Positions 54,301 to 59,591 of a DNA stretch of 64,000 nucleotides are shown here, in pieces. Positions within the stretch are counted from its first letter, which is position 1; the number at the start of each line of letters is the position of its first letter. This stretch comes from Notospermus geniculatus. Taxonomy: Eukaryota > Nemertea > Pilidiophora > Heteronemertea > Lineidae. The notes under the pieces were generated by a model, which ran no database searches, was not told where the DNA came from, and saw only the letters and a list, made by a program, of their open reading frames with translations. The stretch is from contig NMRB01001252.1 in NCBI GenBank assembly GCA_002633025.1, positions 144,498 through 208,497 of the forward strand. The letters run 5' to 3'. The position numbers and the translations under genes were made by a program.

Positions 54301-54874
54301 CTGGAACTTTACAATCCGAAACTCTAGAACAGACTCAAAGAAAGATCAAAGAAAGATCAAAGAAAGTGTTTGATAAACAACATTGATAGCATTAATTAAG
54401 GTCTGCTCTTTTACATGCATTATACCATTTTTAATAAGCTTGGGGAAGGAATGTGCAAAAAGTAAACACTAACTCCTACAGCCCAAGAATAAGAAGTGTT
54501 ACATCTTCGGAATGGATTCGCTAGCCAGCTTCTTTAACTGAAGATTTTCCATGTTTTCAAAATATTACCGCTGCCTTTCACATTTCAGAATCCAACGGAT
54601 GACAGAATCTGGGTTACTCTACAAAATCAGCAAAAACTGGATACCGCGATCAAAATGTGCTGGTCTCACCATCACCGAGTCAAAACCTGCCACACTCTCA
54701 GACACCCAGGGAGCATTCATTGTATTCGGTTTCGGCATACTTGCTTCGCTTATTTCATTTGTGTTGGAGATTGTACATTTTAAGTACACTAGACATAAAG
54801 ATGTCAGCCCATCGACGACAAAGATAGACAACAAAGTGACTACCACAAGGGTACGACCCTTTCTCGAAGCCTAG
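27306..54874 (+). CDS. Ionotropic glutamate receptor-like gene B (complete, 15 exons, 821 aa; hosts six nested GPCR genes)
   Basis: Exons: 27306-27402, 30015-30161, 30812-31066, 31919-32106, 32415-32573, 32850-32987, 33500-33700, 34535-34638, 35093-35183, 35832-35990, 36688-36859, 37884-38101, 52953-53049, 53829-53982, 54589-54874. The sum is 2466 bp, in frame. Residues 1-22 are a signal peptide; about 33-380 are the LIVBP-like domain; S1 has VEPADGYWG and the Arg of TGARTA; M1 is about 515-535; the pore loop ends TQGG; M3 contains ATYTGNLIAFLTV; S2 has YVMIAEMSF (agonist-type Glu kept); M4 is about 765-790; a 25-residue tail ends FLEA. Intron 12 (38102-52952, 14,851 bp) holds six intact single-exon GPCR genes on the same strand; the matching intron of gene A is 816 bp. 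Both borders of that intron are phase 0 with good donor (CAA/gtaggt) and acceptor (ttgtag/AAT). The gap at 37237-37734 is in intron 11. Whether full-length mRNA is made cannot be seen from sequence. Confidence 0.88.
27776..28437. mobile_element. TTAA-flanked element with GC-rich termini
   Basis: TTAAGGGGGCGGTAG at the left and CTACCGCCCCCTTAA at the right. The 660-bp interior has no convincing coding sequence. In gene B intron 1. Confidence 0.7.
28757..29500 (+). mobile_element. MITE of the 45683 type, split by a later palindromic insertion
   Basis: Left part to 28803 and right part from 29300 match the 45683 element (GAATTTTACGGTATTTTCAA; AGAGGTCTCATAGCCT; CAGTACATTTTACACTAC). The middle 500 bp is foreign. 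In gene B intron 1. Confidence 0.65.
28804..29299. mobile_element. Head-to-head MITE dimer (about 2 x 247 bp)
   Basis: Ends AAGGGCTCCGCACACT; the two halves are inverted copies meeting at 29050 (CCCTTTAAGGG). Each half itself has inverted ends. Inserted in an older MITE. Confidence 0.75.
30649..30764 (+). mobile_element. MITE, 'tattcataaaag' family
   Basis: AAAGCTAGCAAATGCTTTTA and its inverse, 118 bp; about 50 bp upstream of gene B exon 3. Confidence 0.65.
31330..31690. repeat. Low-complexity TTTTATTTA array
   Basis: About 340 bp of T/A-only 10-bp-type repeats in gene B intron 3. Confidence 0.9.
33754..34041. mobile_element. MITE with CACTGTTAG ends in gene B intron 7
   Basis: CACTGTTAGAAATTTTTG start and TTATAACAGTG end; shares the CCTGCAGCAGAGTTTC-type interior with the copy at 10538. 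Confidence 0.7.
35424..35708 (+). mobile_element. tRNA-derived SINE copy (family 1) with A-rich tail
   Basis: A box CCTAGTGGTTATCACGTCCG, B box GGGTTTGAATC, body with AAGCCGTGGTGCCTTG and CCATCCAAGTGAGGAACATG, and a tail of AAATAC repeats. Lies in gene B intron 9, sense strand. Confidence 0.75.
37121..37236. repeat. 12-bp tandem repeat (ATAGGCAGGAGN) running into an assembly gap
   Basis: About ten units directly before the run of N. The gap probably reflects collapse of this array. Confidence 0.85.
37237..37734. other. Assembly gap (498 N)
   Basis: Undetermined bases in gene B intron 11, true length unknown. Single N also at 35331 and 52628. Confidence 0.99.
37884..38101 (+). CDS. Gene B exon 12: M3 channel helix, last exon before the nested array
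   Basis: This 218-bp exon joins the pore-loop exon with split codon G/GT. It encodes GGCDMP, then the M3 helix (VWWMFVLVMIATYTGNLIAF) and the start of S2 (FGTVKATALWNLFQ). The donor CAA/gtaggt at 38102 starts the 14.85-kb intron that contains the GPCR genes. The gene A counterpart (11095-10878) is also 218 bp and ends at the same codon. Confidence 0.93.
38171..38435 (+). mobile_element. Tandem pair of 'tattcataaaag' MITEs
   Basis: Copies 38171-38290 and 38311-38435, each with GTTAGCAAATGCTTTTAC and inverse arms, directly inside the start of gene B intron 12 and upstream of GPCR 1. Confidence 0.7.
38745..39091 (+). repeat. Duplicated 5' flank of GPCR 1 (partner at 41972-42320)
   Basis: TAGCGCATACGCCTGGGTGT through CCCATCGCTGTGTTCTTGTG is nearly identical before copies 1 and 2. 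Confidence 0.85.
38768..38830 (+). promoter_or_regulatory. Candidate core promoter module, GPCR 1
   Basis: Ordered strings GGTGTAAGATTTCT, CAATTGATATATGAA and TATTATAA, about 260-320 bp before the start codon. The same ordered block recurs before copies 2, 3 and 4, and part of it before copies 7 and 8. The TATTATAA could be a TATA box. Function is inferred from recurrence only. Confidence 0.5.
39092..40090 (+). CDS. Array GPCR 1 (single exon, 332 aa), nested in gene B intron 12
   Basis: Class A seven-helix receptor, plasma membrane. The start is the MATG shared by all copies except copy 6 (MATR); an in-frame Met at 38984 would add 36 residues but has no counterpart upstream of the other MATG starts. 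Features: TM1 GGNILAIVVF, TM2 LALAD, Cys at the top of TM3 (DLGCQLRIF) with a partner Cys in ECL2 (RSFCIER), ERC in place of DRY, MAP in TM6 in place of CWxP, NFIIY in place of NPxxY, helix 8 FRKEIRNMF followed by CC (possible palmitoylation). FMRFamide/peptide-receptor-like in overall form; ligand unknown. The 5' flank (38745-39091) is nearly identical to that of copy 2, so copies 1 and 2 are a recent duplication that includes the promoter region. Confidence 0.92.
   Translation: MATGGATESSPTFLALLTKYFSAYVMLVVILFGMGGNILAIVVFVRQRKRNSAASVYLIALALADSGNLIMSFQTWLHNGLFYITNGEINIASGASDLGCQLRIFVWNTFGFMSAYIIVTYGIERCIAVWFPHKVASLVTTRRRNILLLALLIFAFCSFAPAFHLFQTGTYVSQGRMRSFCIERNDGTAVWIRVSFAIWMVNISSTVPVVFIPVINILILFGIGKAARDSAVQSKSDSRQMRQITVNVVIVSVTFFLTMAPYVMLRNVIDVMHLSTPSVVEDNPTVIEWGVAASNFVVLNYASNFIIYVCTLSYFRKEIRNMFSFCCSQQAK
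40170..40653. mobile_element. Element with AGATCAGTTTAAACT termini
   Basis: Inverted ends at 40170 and 40653, and internal inverted GCACGGTTGCCGTTTTGAC-like arms. Non-coding. Between GPCR 1 and GPCR 2. Confidence 0.65.
40708..41710. repeat. Satellite-like tandem array, period about 145 bp
   Basis: The phrase ATCAACCTGAATTTTTTTGT recurs near 40817, 40961, 41110, 41254, 41403, 41549 and (partial) 41693, with CCCATCCAAGATGGCGGCTA-type segments between. Alternate units look more alike, hinting at a two-unit higher-order repeat. Lies between GPCR 1 and GPCR 2. Confidence 0.8.
41994..42057 (+). promoter_or_regulatory. Candidate core promoter module, GPCR 2
   Basis: Same three strings as before GPCR 1, in the same order, within a longer near-identical 5' flank (about 41975-42320). 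Confidence 0.5.
42321..43316 (+). CDS. Array GPCR 2 (single exon, 331 aa), nested in gene B intron 12
   Basis: Intact seven-helix receptor starting at the shared MATG (an in-frame MFINV extension begins at 42306). TM1-TM3 is almost base-for-base the same as in the other copies. ECL2 (YVTRTYISRGRVRQYCLENE) matches copy 3 exactly, and TM5-TM6 is also closest to copy 3, whereas the 5' flank matches copy 1. That conflict between flank and 3' half points to recombination or conversion between copies. ERC and NFVIY replace DRY and NPxxY. The tail ends MFPLCCLCYS. Confidence 0.92.
   Translation: MATGIATESSPTFLALLTKYFSAYVMLVVILFGMGGNILAIVVFVRQRKRNSAASVYLIALALADSGNLIMSFQTWLHNGLFYITNGEINIATGASDLGCQLRIFVWNTFSFMSAYIIVTYGIERCIAVWFPHKVSVIVTTRRRNTVLLALLIFAFCSFAPAFHLYVTRTYISRGRVRQYCLENEDSTVTWIRSSFALWMVNISSTLPVLLIPVINIVILLGVGKATRDDAIQSKSDSRQMKQITINVVVVSVTFFLTMAPYVLLRNIVDVMLISPELLSLDFSSVLEWGVAASNFIVLNYASNFVIYICTLSYFRKEIRSMFPLCCLCYS
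43317..44363. other. Spacer between GPCR 2 and GPCR 3
   Basis: No coding sequence or repeat recognised. Short open frames lack recognisable features. Confidence 0.5.
44364..44425 (+). promoter_or_regulatory. Candidate core promoter module, GPCR 3
   Basis: GGTGTAAGATTTCT, CAATTGATATATGA and TATTATAA, about 195 bp before the ATG. The flanks around the strings differ from those of copies 1 and 2, which makes the shared strings more meaningful. Confidence 0.5.
44618..45616 (+). CDS. Array GPCR 3 (single exon, 332 aa), nested in gene B intron 12
   Basis: Intact. Approximate positions: TM1 22-46 (Asn37 in GGN), TM2 54-76 (Asp65), TM3 100-130 (Cys100, Glu124-Arg125-Cys126), TM4 145-166, ECL2 167-192 with Cys181, TM5 197-224, ICL3 with SKSDSRQMKQIT, TM6 245-267 (Pro261), TM7 288-310 (Asn304-Phe-Val-Ile-Tyr308), then helix 8 and Cys326-Cys327. 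No Trp is seen in TM4. The upstream block at 44364-44425 matches the motif set found before copies 1, 2 and 4. Flanked downstream by a TTAA-type MITE at 45683. Confidence 0.92.
   Translation: MATGVATESSPTFLALLTKYFSAYVMLVVILFGIGGNILAIVVFVRQRKRNSAASVYLIALALADSGNLIMSFQTWLHNGLFYITNGEINIATGASDLGCQLRIFVWNTFSFMSAYIIVTYGIERCIAVWFPHKVAVVVTTRRRYIVLLALLIFAFCSFAPAFHLYVTRTYISRGRVRQYCLENEDSTVTWIRLSFAFWMVNISSTLPVLLIPVINIVILFGVGKATRNDAIQSKSDSRQMKQITINVVVVSVTFFLTMAPYVLLRNIADVMFISPQSLSLDFSSVIEWSVAASNFIVLNYASNFVIYICTLSYFRKEIRSLFSICCLWLAK
45683..45942 (+). mobile_element. TTAA-flanked MITE
   Basis: TTAAAGCCCCACAGTATTGA and the inverse TCAATACAGTGGGGCTTTAA at the ends. Between GPCR 3 and GPCR 4. Confidence 0.75.
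46082..46141 (+). promoter_or_regulatory. Candidate core promoter module, GPCR 4
   Basis: GGTGTAAGATTTCT, CAATTGATATATGA and TATTATAA, about 200 bp before the ATG, embedded in a flank shared with copy 3. Confidence 0.5.
46338..47339 (+). CDS. Array GPCR 4 (single exon, 333 aa), nested in gene B intron 12
   Basis: Intact. The first half is shared with copies 2 and 3 (FSF in TM3). From TM4 on it differs strongly: ECL2 reads YRSETYVSQGKVRLYCRGNL and TM5 has one extra residue (NILSPTVPVILIP). TM7 has GTLSYF where other copies have CTLSYF, helix 8 is KELWIIF, and the CC pair is replaced by FC, so coupling or membrane anchoring may differ. Promoter-like block at 46082-46141. A decayed relic of a further copy follows at 47636. 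Confidence 0.91.
   Translation: MATGATTESSPTFLGLLTKYFSAYVMLVVILFGMGGNILAIVVFVRQRKRNSAASVYLIALALADSGNLIMSFQTWLHNGLFYITNGEINIATGASDLGCQLRIFVWNTFSFMSAYIIVTYGIERCIAVWFPHKVAVVVTTRRRYIVLVALQIFAVCSYFPAFYIYRSETYVSQGKVRLYCRGNLQGTADWIRLSFPFWITNILSPTVPVILIPVINILILFGIGKAKRDNAVQSKSDSHQVRQITVNIVIVSFAFFLTMAPYAFVLNTIYALSISTQSIATENPALLEWGVAASNFMVLNYASNFVIYVGTLSYFRKELWIIFSSFCPRRVK
47636..47733 (+). pseudogene. Relic of an array GPCR (N-terminus/TM1 only)
   Basis: The stretch aligns with codons of the array GPCRs from TFLALL through GGNILAIVV, including an exact 'aaacatcttggccatcgtgg' match, but has many substitutions and a stop where GGN should be (ATG GGA TGA AAC). Similarity stops after about 100 bp. A following 88-codon reading frame (47779-48045) with a possible TM5-like segment (FLYIILPCIAFRIYRT) may be more of a decayed receptor, but I cannot align it. 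Confidence 0.6.
48727..49713 (+). CDS. Array GPCR 5 (single exon, 328 aa), nested in gene B intron 12
   Basis: Intact and the shortest copy, ending RVMFSTFCL. ECL2 is FRADTYVSHGKIRRYCWNSQ. TM6 and ECL3 (MAPYALLWNIIDALSISTQS) are closest to copy 4. It carries the WLPHK variant after TM3, shared with copy 6. The 5' leader shares 'aatctggatac' and 'ctgaatgcat' strings with copy 3, but the CAATTGATATATGA block is not evident upstream. Class A features as in copy 3; ligand unknown. Confidence 0.91.
   Translation: MATGVTTGSSPTFLALLTKYFSAYVMLVVILFGMGGNILAIVVFVRQRKRNSAASVYLIALALADSGNLIMSFQTWLHNGLFYITNGEINIATGASDLGCQLRIFVWNTFGFMSAYIIVTYGIERCIAVWLPHKVAVVVTTRRRNVVLLALLIFAFCSFSPVFYIFRADTYVSHGKIRRYCWNSQQATAAWIQASFPFWITNISSTLPVVLIPVINILILFGIGKAKRGNAIESKSDSRQVRQITVNIVIVSFAFFVTMAPYALLWNIIDALSISTQSIATENPVLVEWGVAASNFIILNYASNFVIYVCTLSYFRKEIRVMFSTFCL
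49714..51130. other. Spacer between GPCR 5 and GPCR 6, GC-rich first half
   Basis: 49740-50210 is richer in G+C than its surroundings and has a 118-codon minus-strand frame (50094-49738) without recognised domains. It may be a transposon remnant. The GPCR 6 promoter must lie in the second half but lacks the array motif. Confidence 0.4.
51131..52123 (+). CDS. Array GPCR 6 (single exon, 330 aa), last copy inside gene B intron 12
   Basis: Intact. The start is taken at MATRETAGVSPTF; an upstream in-frame Met at 51119 adds MHII. The N-terminus is the most divergent of the set and its 5' flank is unrelated to those of the other copies (no CAATTGATATATGA block), so regulation may differ. ECL2 is YVTDTYVSLGRIRWYCLERQ. 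TM6 has PYVILWMIVDVMNLSNISLE and the tail ends CCPRA. It lies 0.83 kb upstream of host exon 13. Confidence 0.91.
   Translation: MATRETAGVSPTFLALLTKYFSAYAMLVVILFGMGGNILAIVVFVRQRKRNSAASVYLIALALADSGNLIMSFQTWLHNGLFYITNGEINIASGASDLGCQLRIFVWNVFGFMSAYIILTYGIERCIAVWLPHKVAVVVTTRRRNIVLLALLIFAFCCFAPAFHLYVTDTYVSLGRIRWYCLERQEGTVAWIRASFPFWISTIGSTVPVILIPVINIFILLGIGKAGRDSAVQSKSDSRQMRQITVNVVIVSLTFFLTMAPYVILWMIVDVMNLSNISLETENPTLLEWTTAASNFIVLNYASNFIIYTCTLPYFRKEIRILFSLCCPRA
52415..52652. mobile_element. hAT-like MITE with 9-bp target duplication
   Basis: CAACCTCGTCCCCAGGGGTA and its inverse; TATCGTATG flanks both sides. Just upstream of gene B exon 13. Contains one undetermined base (52628). Confidence 0.75.
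52953..54874 (+). CDS. Gene B exons 13-15: S2 lobe and M4, after the nested array
   Basis: Exon 13 (52953-53049, 97 bp) encodes NSSSGAPSEVWKAMDKEHQP, nearly identical to gene A exon 13 (10061-9965). Exon 14 (53829-53982, 154 bp) encodes the S2 segment with VMIAEMSF and a Cys in NCQLMKVP. Exon 15 (54589-54874) encodes the end of S2 (a Cys in RSKCAG that can pair with the exon 14 Cys, as in iGluRs), M4 (GAFIVFGFGILASLISFVLE) and a short tail. These exons complete the channel started at 27306 and are flanked by GPCR genes on both sides. Confidence 0.9.
53616..53760. mobile_element. Foldback MITE in gene B intron 13
   Basis: CCAGGAGCCATATTCACGAA start; long inverted arm with CTTCGCAACTTTGCGTGCAC. 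Confidence 0.75.
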
Positions 54875-55818
54875 AGCAATCTTCGAATTTCAAAGATTCA
54901 GAATAATGCAAAAACTCTGTGATGGAAAAAGTAAGATTTATTGATTTCTAAAATTTCTGACAATCAGTGTTACAGAATACTTAGTTACTTGAAACTGATT
55001 TCACAACTTTTTTCCAGCACATATCATAATGTAGACTAAAGTCATCCATCGGGTTTATTTTCCTGTTGAAAATAAACCCTATGGAAAAAAGGAATATGCA
55101 AGATTTCATTTACATTTTTTTCATTTAAAACGTATCTGACTTGATTTGTCACCATTTCACCAAGAACAAAAAAAACATGTTGTAAAAACTAAAACATTTG
55201 GCCAAAGTGATAACCACATACATGTATATATATTCCCATCCTAAGCTATTCAGAGGTTCTTTTATGTCAGCTCCCTCCGTCATTGCAAGTGTGTCCTGAC
55301 GAAGAAAGCGAGCACTAAGAACCTGTTAAATTCTCAGAATGACACAGTGCAGGAAAAAATCCAGTCCAAAGACGTGTGCAGTGTTACTAGCGAACGTTAA
55401 ATTTGATGGCATACGAAATACGTTTTCGAATTTTTCAAATGGAGGGAAACTAATGATTTTACGAATCATTTTTTTTCTCGCGGAAATCAACAGAACAGCC
55501 GGTTTGGCGAACAATAGAGCACTGGGATTAAGAGAACAATAGTTGGGTTTGAATAGCTGCTGTTGGGGAGGGTTGGTATTTCTGGATCAAGATCTCTAAG
55601 GGCTAGTTGACCTAATGGTATGACTTTTCAGGAGATATTGACGTTTGAAGTTAGTCGATTTTTTATTAGGCTAACCCAAAAATTACCATTACCCAAAATT
55701 ACCATTTAGTTCTTTCCTTTACTCACATTAGCTATGGCACTCTTATTTTTACTTTTCACCTAACACCTGTAAACGAGATCATCTGATTACTGAATTGACC
55801 AAATAAAAAAGAACAGTG

Positions 55819-56560
55819 ACATCTGGCATGTTCATCTTCTTCATTTACATCTGAACCATTTTGATATTTCCTGAAAAACAGTTGAAATATGGGTGACCCG
55901 ATCTAGCAAAAGCAGGGCTTGTCGCAGGTGGTCTTCATTAGCCATCGGTTTACTCAACTATTATCACTGCTGTCTACTAATAGTGTCAACCTGCAGAGAC
56001 GTACATTTCAGCTCTTGTGTTGTAAGGCCGTTAACCTTTTCCTCGTTCACACTTTCCATGCCTACTTTGCTACACCGGGTTGCGAACGTTTTTTTCCTAA
56101 CCGATATATCCATTACGACCAACTTTTTTTTCCTAATCCTAATACATACTCCTCCCAACACTAACCCTAACACTAACCCATACACTTACCCAACCATTAA
56201 CCCACCATGATTCACTTCGTTAATTTCGTAATGCATATAGTGGTTAGGAATCTTTACCGTTTAGGAAAAAATCCGCCACCGGGTTACATACATGTATATC
56301 CTTCTCCGTGGAAAACAGGCCCACAAGCCAAACTTTCCGAATATTCAATTTTGAAGGTTACTATTAAACTGATACTTCCAACCTTAACTGATCGATTTGC
56401 CACAGTGTAACATGATTTCCACAAGCTCGAAAATAGAAAGGTCAAATTTACAAGAAGTGAACATTATGCCAAATGTTCTTTCACATCTCAAACAAGCCAC
56501 ACCTAAAGTATTATGACTGATGGATCATAAACATCAATAAGTCTCAATTGATATATAAGA
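55819..56560 (+). repeat. Duplicated 5' flank of GPCR 7 (partner at 58343-59235)
   Basis: CATCTGGCATGTTCATCTTC through the CAATTGATATATA block is repeated in order upstream of GPCR 8, with small gaps. Shows that copies 7 and 8 arose by tandem duplication including regulatory DNA. Confidence 0.8.
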
Positions 56561-56576
56561 TAAAGACTATTGTAAC
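56542..56576 (+). promoter_or_regulatory. Candidate core promoter module, GPCR 7 (partial)
   Basis: CTCAATTGATATATAAG with a following CTATTGTAAC. The GGTGTAAG string is absent. Outside the host gene, yet the central string is kept. Confidence 0.42.
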
Positions 56577-56808
56577 AGTTTGTCATACTAGTTCTTGGTC
56601 CACAACACAGTCAGTGAAGAGGTGCCTGCCTGTGATTTAGTACACAAGCAATTTGTTTTTCAGATTGTGCATAACTGTAATATACAGATTATAGCCAGTA
56701 CCCGTGGAAATCGGCGAATGTAACCGATTTTAGCAGGGTGTACTTTCTTTTATGCCATTTTCAAAAGTGACCATTGTTGATTGTATTCAGCAGGCAAGCA
56801 TTAGTGAT

Positions 56809-57813
56809 ATGGCGACAGGAGCAGCTACAGAACCTTCACCAACCTTCCTCGCCCTCCTTACCAAATATTTCAGCGCCTACGCCATGCTGGTTGTCATCTT
56901 GTTTGGAATGGGAGGAAACATCTTGGCCATCGTGGTCTTTGTTCGTCAAAGAAAGCGGAATTCTGCAGCAAGTGTTTACCTGATAGCATTGGCGTTAGCC
57001 GACAGTGGAAATCTAATCATGAGTTTTCAAACCTGGCTCCATAATGGTTTGTTCTATATTACCAATGGTGAAATCGACATTGCAACCGGTGCATCTGATT
57101 TGGGGTGTCAGCTCAGAATATTCGTATGGAACGTATTCGGGTTTATGTCAGCTTATATCATCGTCACATATGGTATTGAACGTTGTATAGCTGTCTGGTT
57201 TCCCCACAGGGTGGCTGTGATGGTCACAACCCGGCGCAGGAACATAATTCTTCTTGCATTACTGACTTTTGCGTTTTGTAGCTTTGCCCCAGCATTTCAT
57301 CTCTATGAATCGGGTACTTATGTGTCACAAGGTACGGTTAGGCATTTCTGTCAGGAACGTTCGTTTGAAGCAACTTTAGACTGGGTGAAATCTAGTTTTC
57401 CCTTCTGGAGAGTAACTATTGGTTCGACCGTGCCTGTCATCTTAATTCCCGTTATAAATGTCGTCATTCTCGTAGGAATTGCAAAGAGAACTGGTGGAAG
57501 TGACGGTGTGGTTTCCAAAACGGATTCCCGTCAAGTGAAGCAAATTACAATCAATGTTCTAGTTGTATCGTTAACTTTTTTTCTCACCATGGCACCGTAC
57601 GTCTTGCTGCGGTTAGTCATTGACGTGATGGTTTTGTCCACTCCGTCAGTCCTAGAAACGAACCCGGCGCTACTTGAATGGAGCGTGGCGGCATCCAACT
57701 TCATCGTTCTAAATTATGCCTCTAATTTTGTTATATATGTGTGCACCCTTTCCTATTTCAGAACTGAAATAAAGATTATATTCTCAGCTTGTTGTTTGCA
57801 AAGGATAGAGTAA
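56809..57813 (+). CDS. Array GPCR 7 (single exon, 334 aa), downstream of gene B
   Basis: Intact. The start is MATGAATEPS; an in-frame extension from 56752 is less likely. It forms a close pair with copy 8: both have YESGTYVSQGTVR in ECL2 and an ICL3 of KRTGGSDGVVSKTDSRQVKQ, distinct from the KATRDDAIQSKSD type of copies 1-6. It carries Asp in EIDIA where other copies have Asn. It lies 1.9 kb beyond the last exon of gene B. The 5' flank from about 55820 is duplicated before copy 8. Confidence 0.92.
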   Translation: MATGAATEPSPTFLALLTKYFSAYAMLVVILFGMGGNILAIVVFVRQRKRNSAASVYLIALALADSGNLIMSFQTWLHNGLFYITNGEIDIATGASDLGCQLRIFVWNVFGFMSAYIIVTYGIERCIAVWFPHRVAVMVTTRRRNIILLALLTFAFCSFAPAFHLYESGTYVSQGTVRHFCQERSFEATLDWVKSSFPFWRVTIGSTVPVILIPVINVVILVGIAKRTGGSDGVVSKTDSRQVKQITINVLVVSLTFFLTMAPYVLLRLVIDVMVLSTPSVLETNPALLEWSVAASNFIVLNYASNFVIYVCTLSYFRTEIKIIFSACCLQRIE

Positions 57814-57959
57814 AACCATTTGGTATGATGTGAATCATTTTCCTGACCTAGTAACAGAAATTTCATTCGACGTATGTTTTCGCGAGGAGGGATCAAACGG
57901 GACCGTTGAAACGCCTTTTGCAAAGATTAGCGAGGTTCAGAAATCAAATGATATAAAAA

Positions 57960-58275
57960 TGTTGCCCGAAATGAAGGGAGACATAGCGAATGTCCCCCCG
58001 CTGGGACGATATGTCTCCCGACGATGAGGGCAATATTTTTTATCTCACACCGAAAGTACATTATAGGGATGGTGCAGAGAAAGGGTTTGTGAATATAAGA
58101 ATACAGTTTTCCCAGCCGGACGCGTGGGACATATCGCCATATGTCCCACGTTTGTGACTATAAGACTAAGCCGTGGGACATACCGCGATATGTCCCCCTC
58201 TGAATTCACCAAATATGGGACATATCACGATATGTCCCATGTTTGGTGACGTCAGAGGGGACATATCGAAATTCT
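57960..58275. repeat. Cluster of GGGACATATCGCGATATGTCCC-like palindromes
   Basis: At least four imperfect palindromes and several half sites of GGGACATATCG within 300 bp, between GPCR 7 and GPCR 8. Could be a small satellite, a MITE cluster or a hairpin-forming site; not recognised. Confidence 0.6.
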
Positions 58276-58342
58276 CGGAGATCATGTGACGGGATTTGGC
58301 CAATGGCATCCAAGGAAATTTACTTGAGGTGCGAGATAGTGA

Positions 58343-59235
58343 AATCTGGCATGTTCATCTTCTTCATTTACATCTGAGCCATTTTGATATTTCCTGAAAA
58401 AGAGTTGAAATATGTGACCCGATCTAGCAAAAGCAGGGCTTGTCACAGGTGGTCTTCATTAGTCATCGGTTTACTCAACTATTAGGGAGGTTTCGCAAGC
58501 GCCCGGTTAGGCCCTACGACGACGTTTATCTATTGTTTGGGTATACCCACACAATAGATAAACGTCGTCGTAGGGCCTAACCAGGCGCTTGCGAAACCTC
58601 CCTATTATCACTGCTCTACTAATAGTGTCAACCTGCAGAGACGTACATTTCAGCTCTTGTGTTGTAGGGCCGTTAACCCTTTCCTCGTTAACCCTTTCCG
58701 CGCCTACTTTGCAACACCGGGTTGCGAACTTTTTTTCCTAACCGATATATCCATTACGACCATCTTCTTTCCTAACCTATATAGCAAAAGCTAATCCTAA
58801 TCCTAATCCTAATCTTAAGCCTGATCCTAATACTCCTCCCAACAGTAACCCTGACCATAACACTAACCCATACACTTACCCAACCATTAACCCACCGTTC
58901 ACTTCGTTAATTTCGTAATGGATATAGTGGTTAGGAATCTTTTACCGGTTAGGAAAAAAATCCGCCACCGGGTTACATATCCACCCACTGTCCTTATCCG
59001 TGGAAAACAGGCCCACAAGCCTAACTTTCCGAATATTCAATTTTGAAGGTTACTATTAAACTGATACTTCCAACCTCAACTGATCGATTTGCCACGGTGT
59101 AACGTGATTTCGACAAGCTCGAAAATAGAAAGGTCAAATTTAGATCTCAAAGAAACCCCACCTAAAGTATTATGTGACTGATGGATCATAGACATCAATC
59201 AGTCAATAAGTCTCAATTGATATATAAGATAGAGA
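58343..59235 (+). repeat. Duplicated 5' flank of GPCR 8 (partner at 55819-56560)
   Basis: Same order as the partner, plus the palindromic MITE at 58495-58602 and a CCTAAT hexamer run near 58795-58830. Confidence 0.8.
58495..58602. mobile_element. Near-perfect palindromic MITE with visible empty site
   Basis: GGGAGGTTTCGCAAGCGCC and inverse; TATTA duplicated on both sides. The paralogous flank of GPCR 7 (near 55965) has the unoccupied site with one TATTA. Confidence 0.85.
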
Positions 59236-59245
59236 CTATTGTAAC
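59211..59245 (+). promoter_or_regulatory. Candidate core promoter module, GPCR 8 (partial)
   Basis: CTCAATTGATATATAAG as before copy 7, now about 830 bp from the ATG because of later insertions. Confidence 0.42.
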
Positions 59246-59591
59246 AGTTTGTCATACAAGTTCTTGGTCCACAGTCAGTGAAGAGGTGCCTGCCTGTGAT
59301 TTAGTACACAAGCAATTTGCTTTTCAGATTGTGTGCATAACTGTAATATACATACACAAGGAAGGACTGTACAGTGGCAATCGGCGAATGTGAGTTTGGC
59401 TGAGGTTGGAATGCACGGCACGGCTGGAATTGGTGCATCCAACGCGGTGCGGTAGGGGGAATTTAGAAAGTAATCGAACAACATTGTGTGGGACGTGACC
59501 CCAACAATGTTCTCTCCGCAAATTAAACCACCCGTTGCATCAGGATGGTATTCCTCTATTACTCTATTCCTCTATTTCGTGGCAAAACAAA

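Noticed and set aside
30835-54874. Reading gene B as two separate genes (amino-terminal half and C-terminal half) split by the GPCR array
   Set aside because: Phases, exon lengths and junction codons match gene A exactly across the long intron, and exons 13-15 lack their own start; one gene is simpler, pending RNA evidence.
58790-58830. CCTAAT hexamer run resembling telomeric repeat
   Set aside because: Only a handful of imperfect units, not the standard TTAGGG, and in the middle of a duplicated flank.
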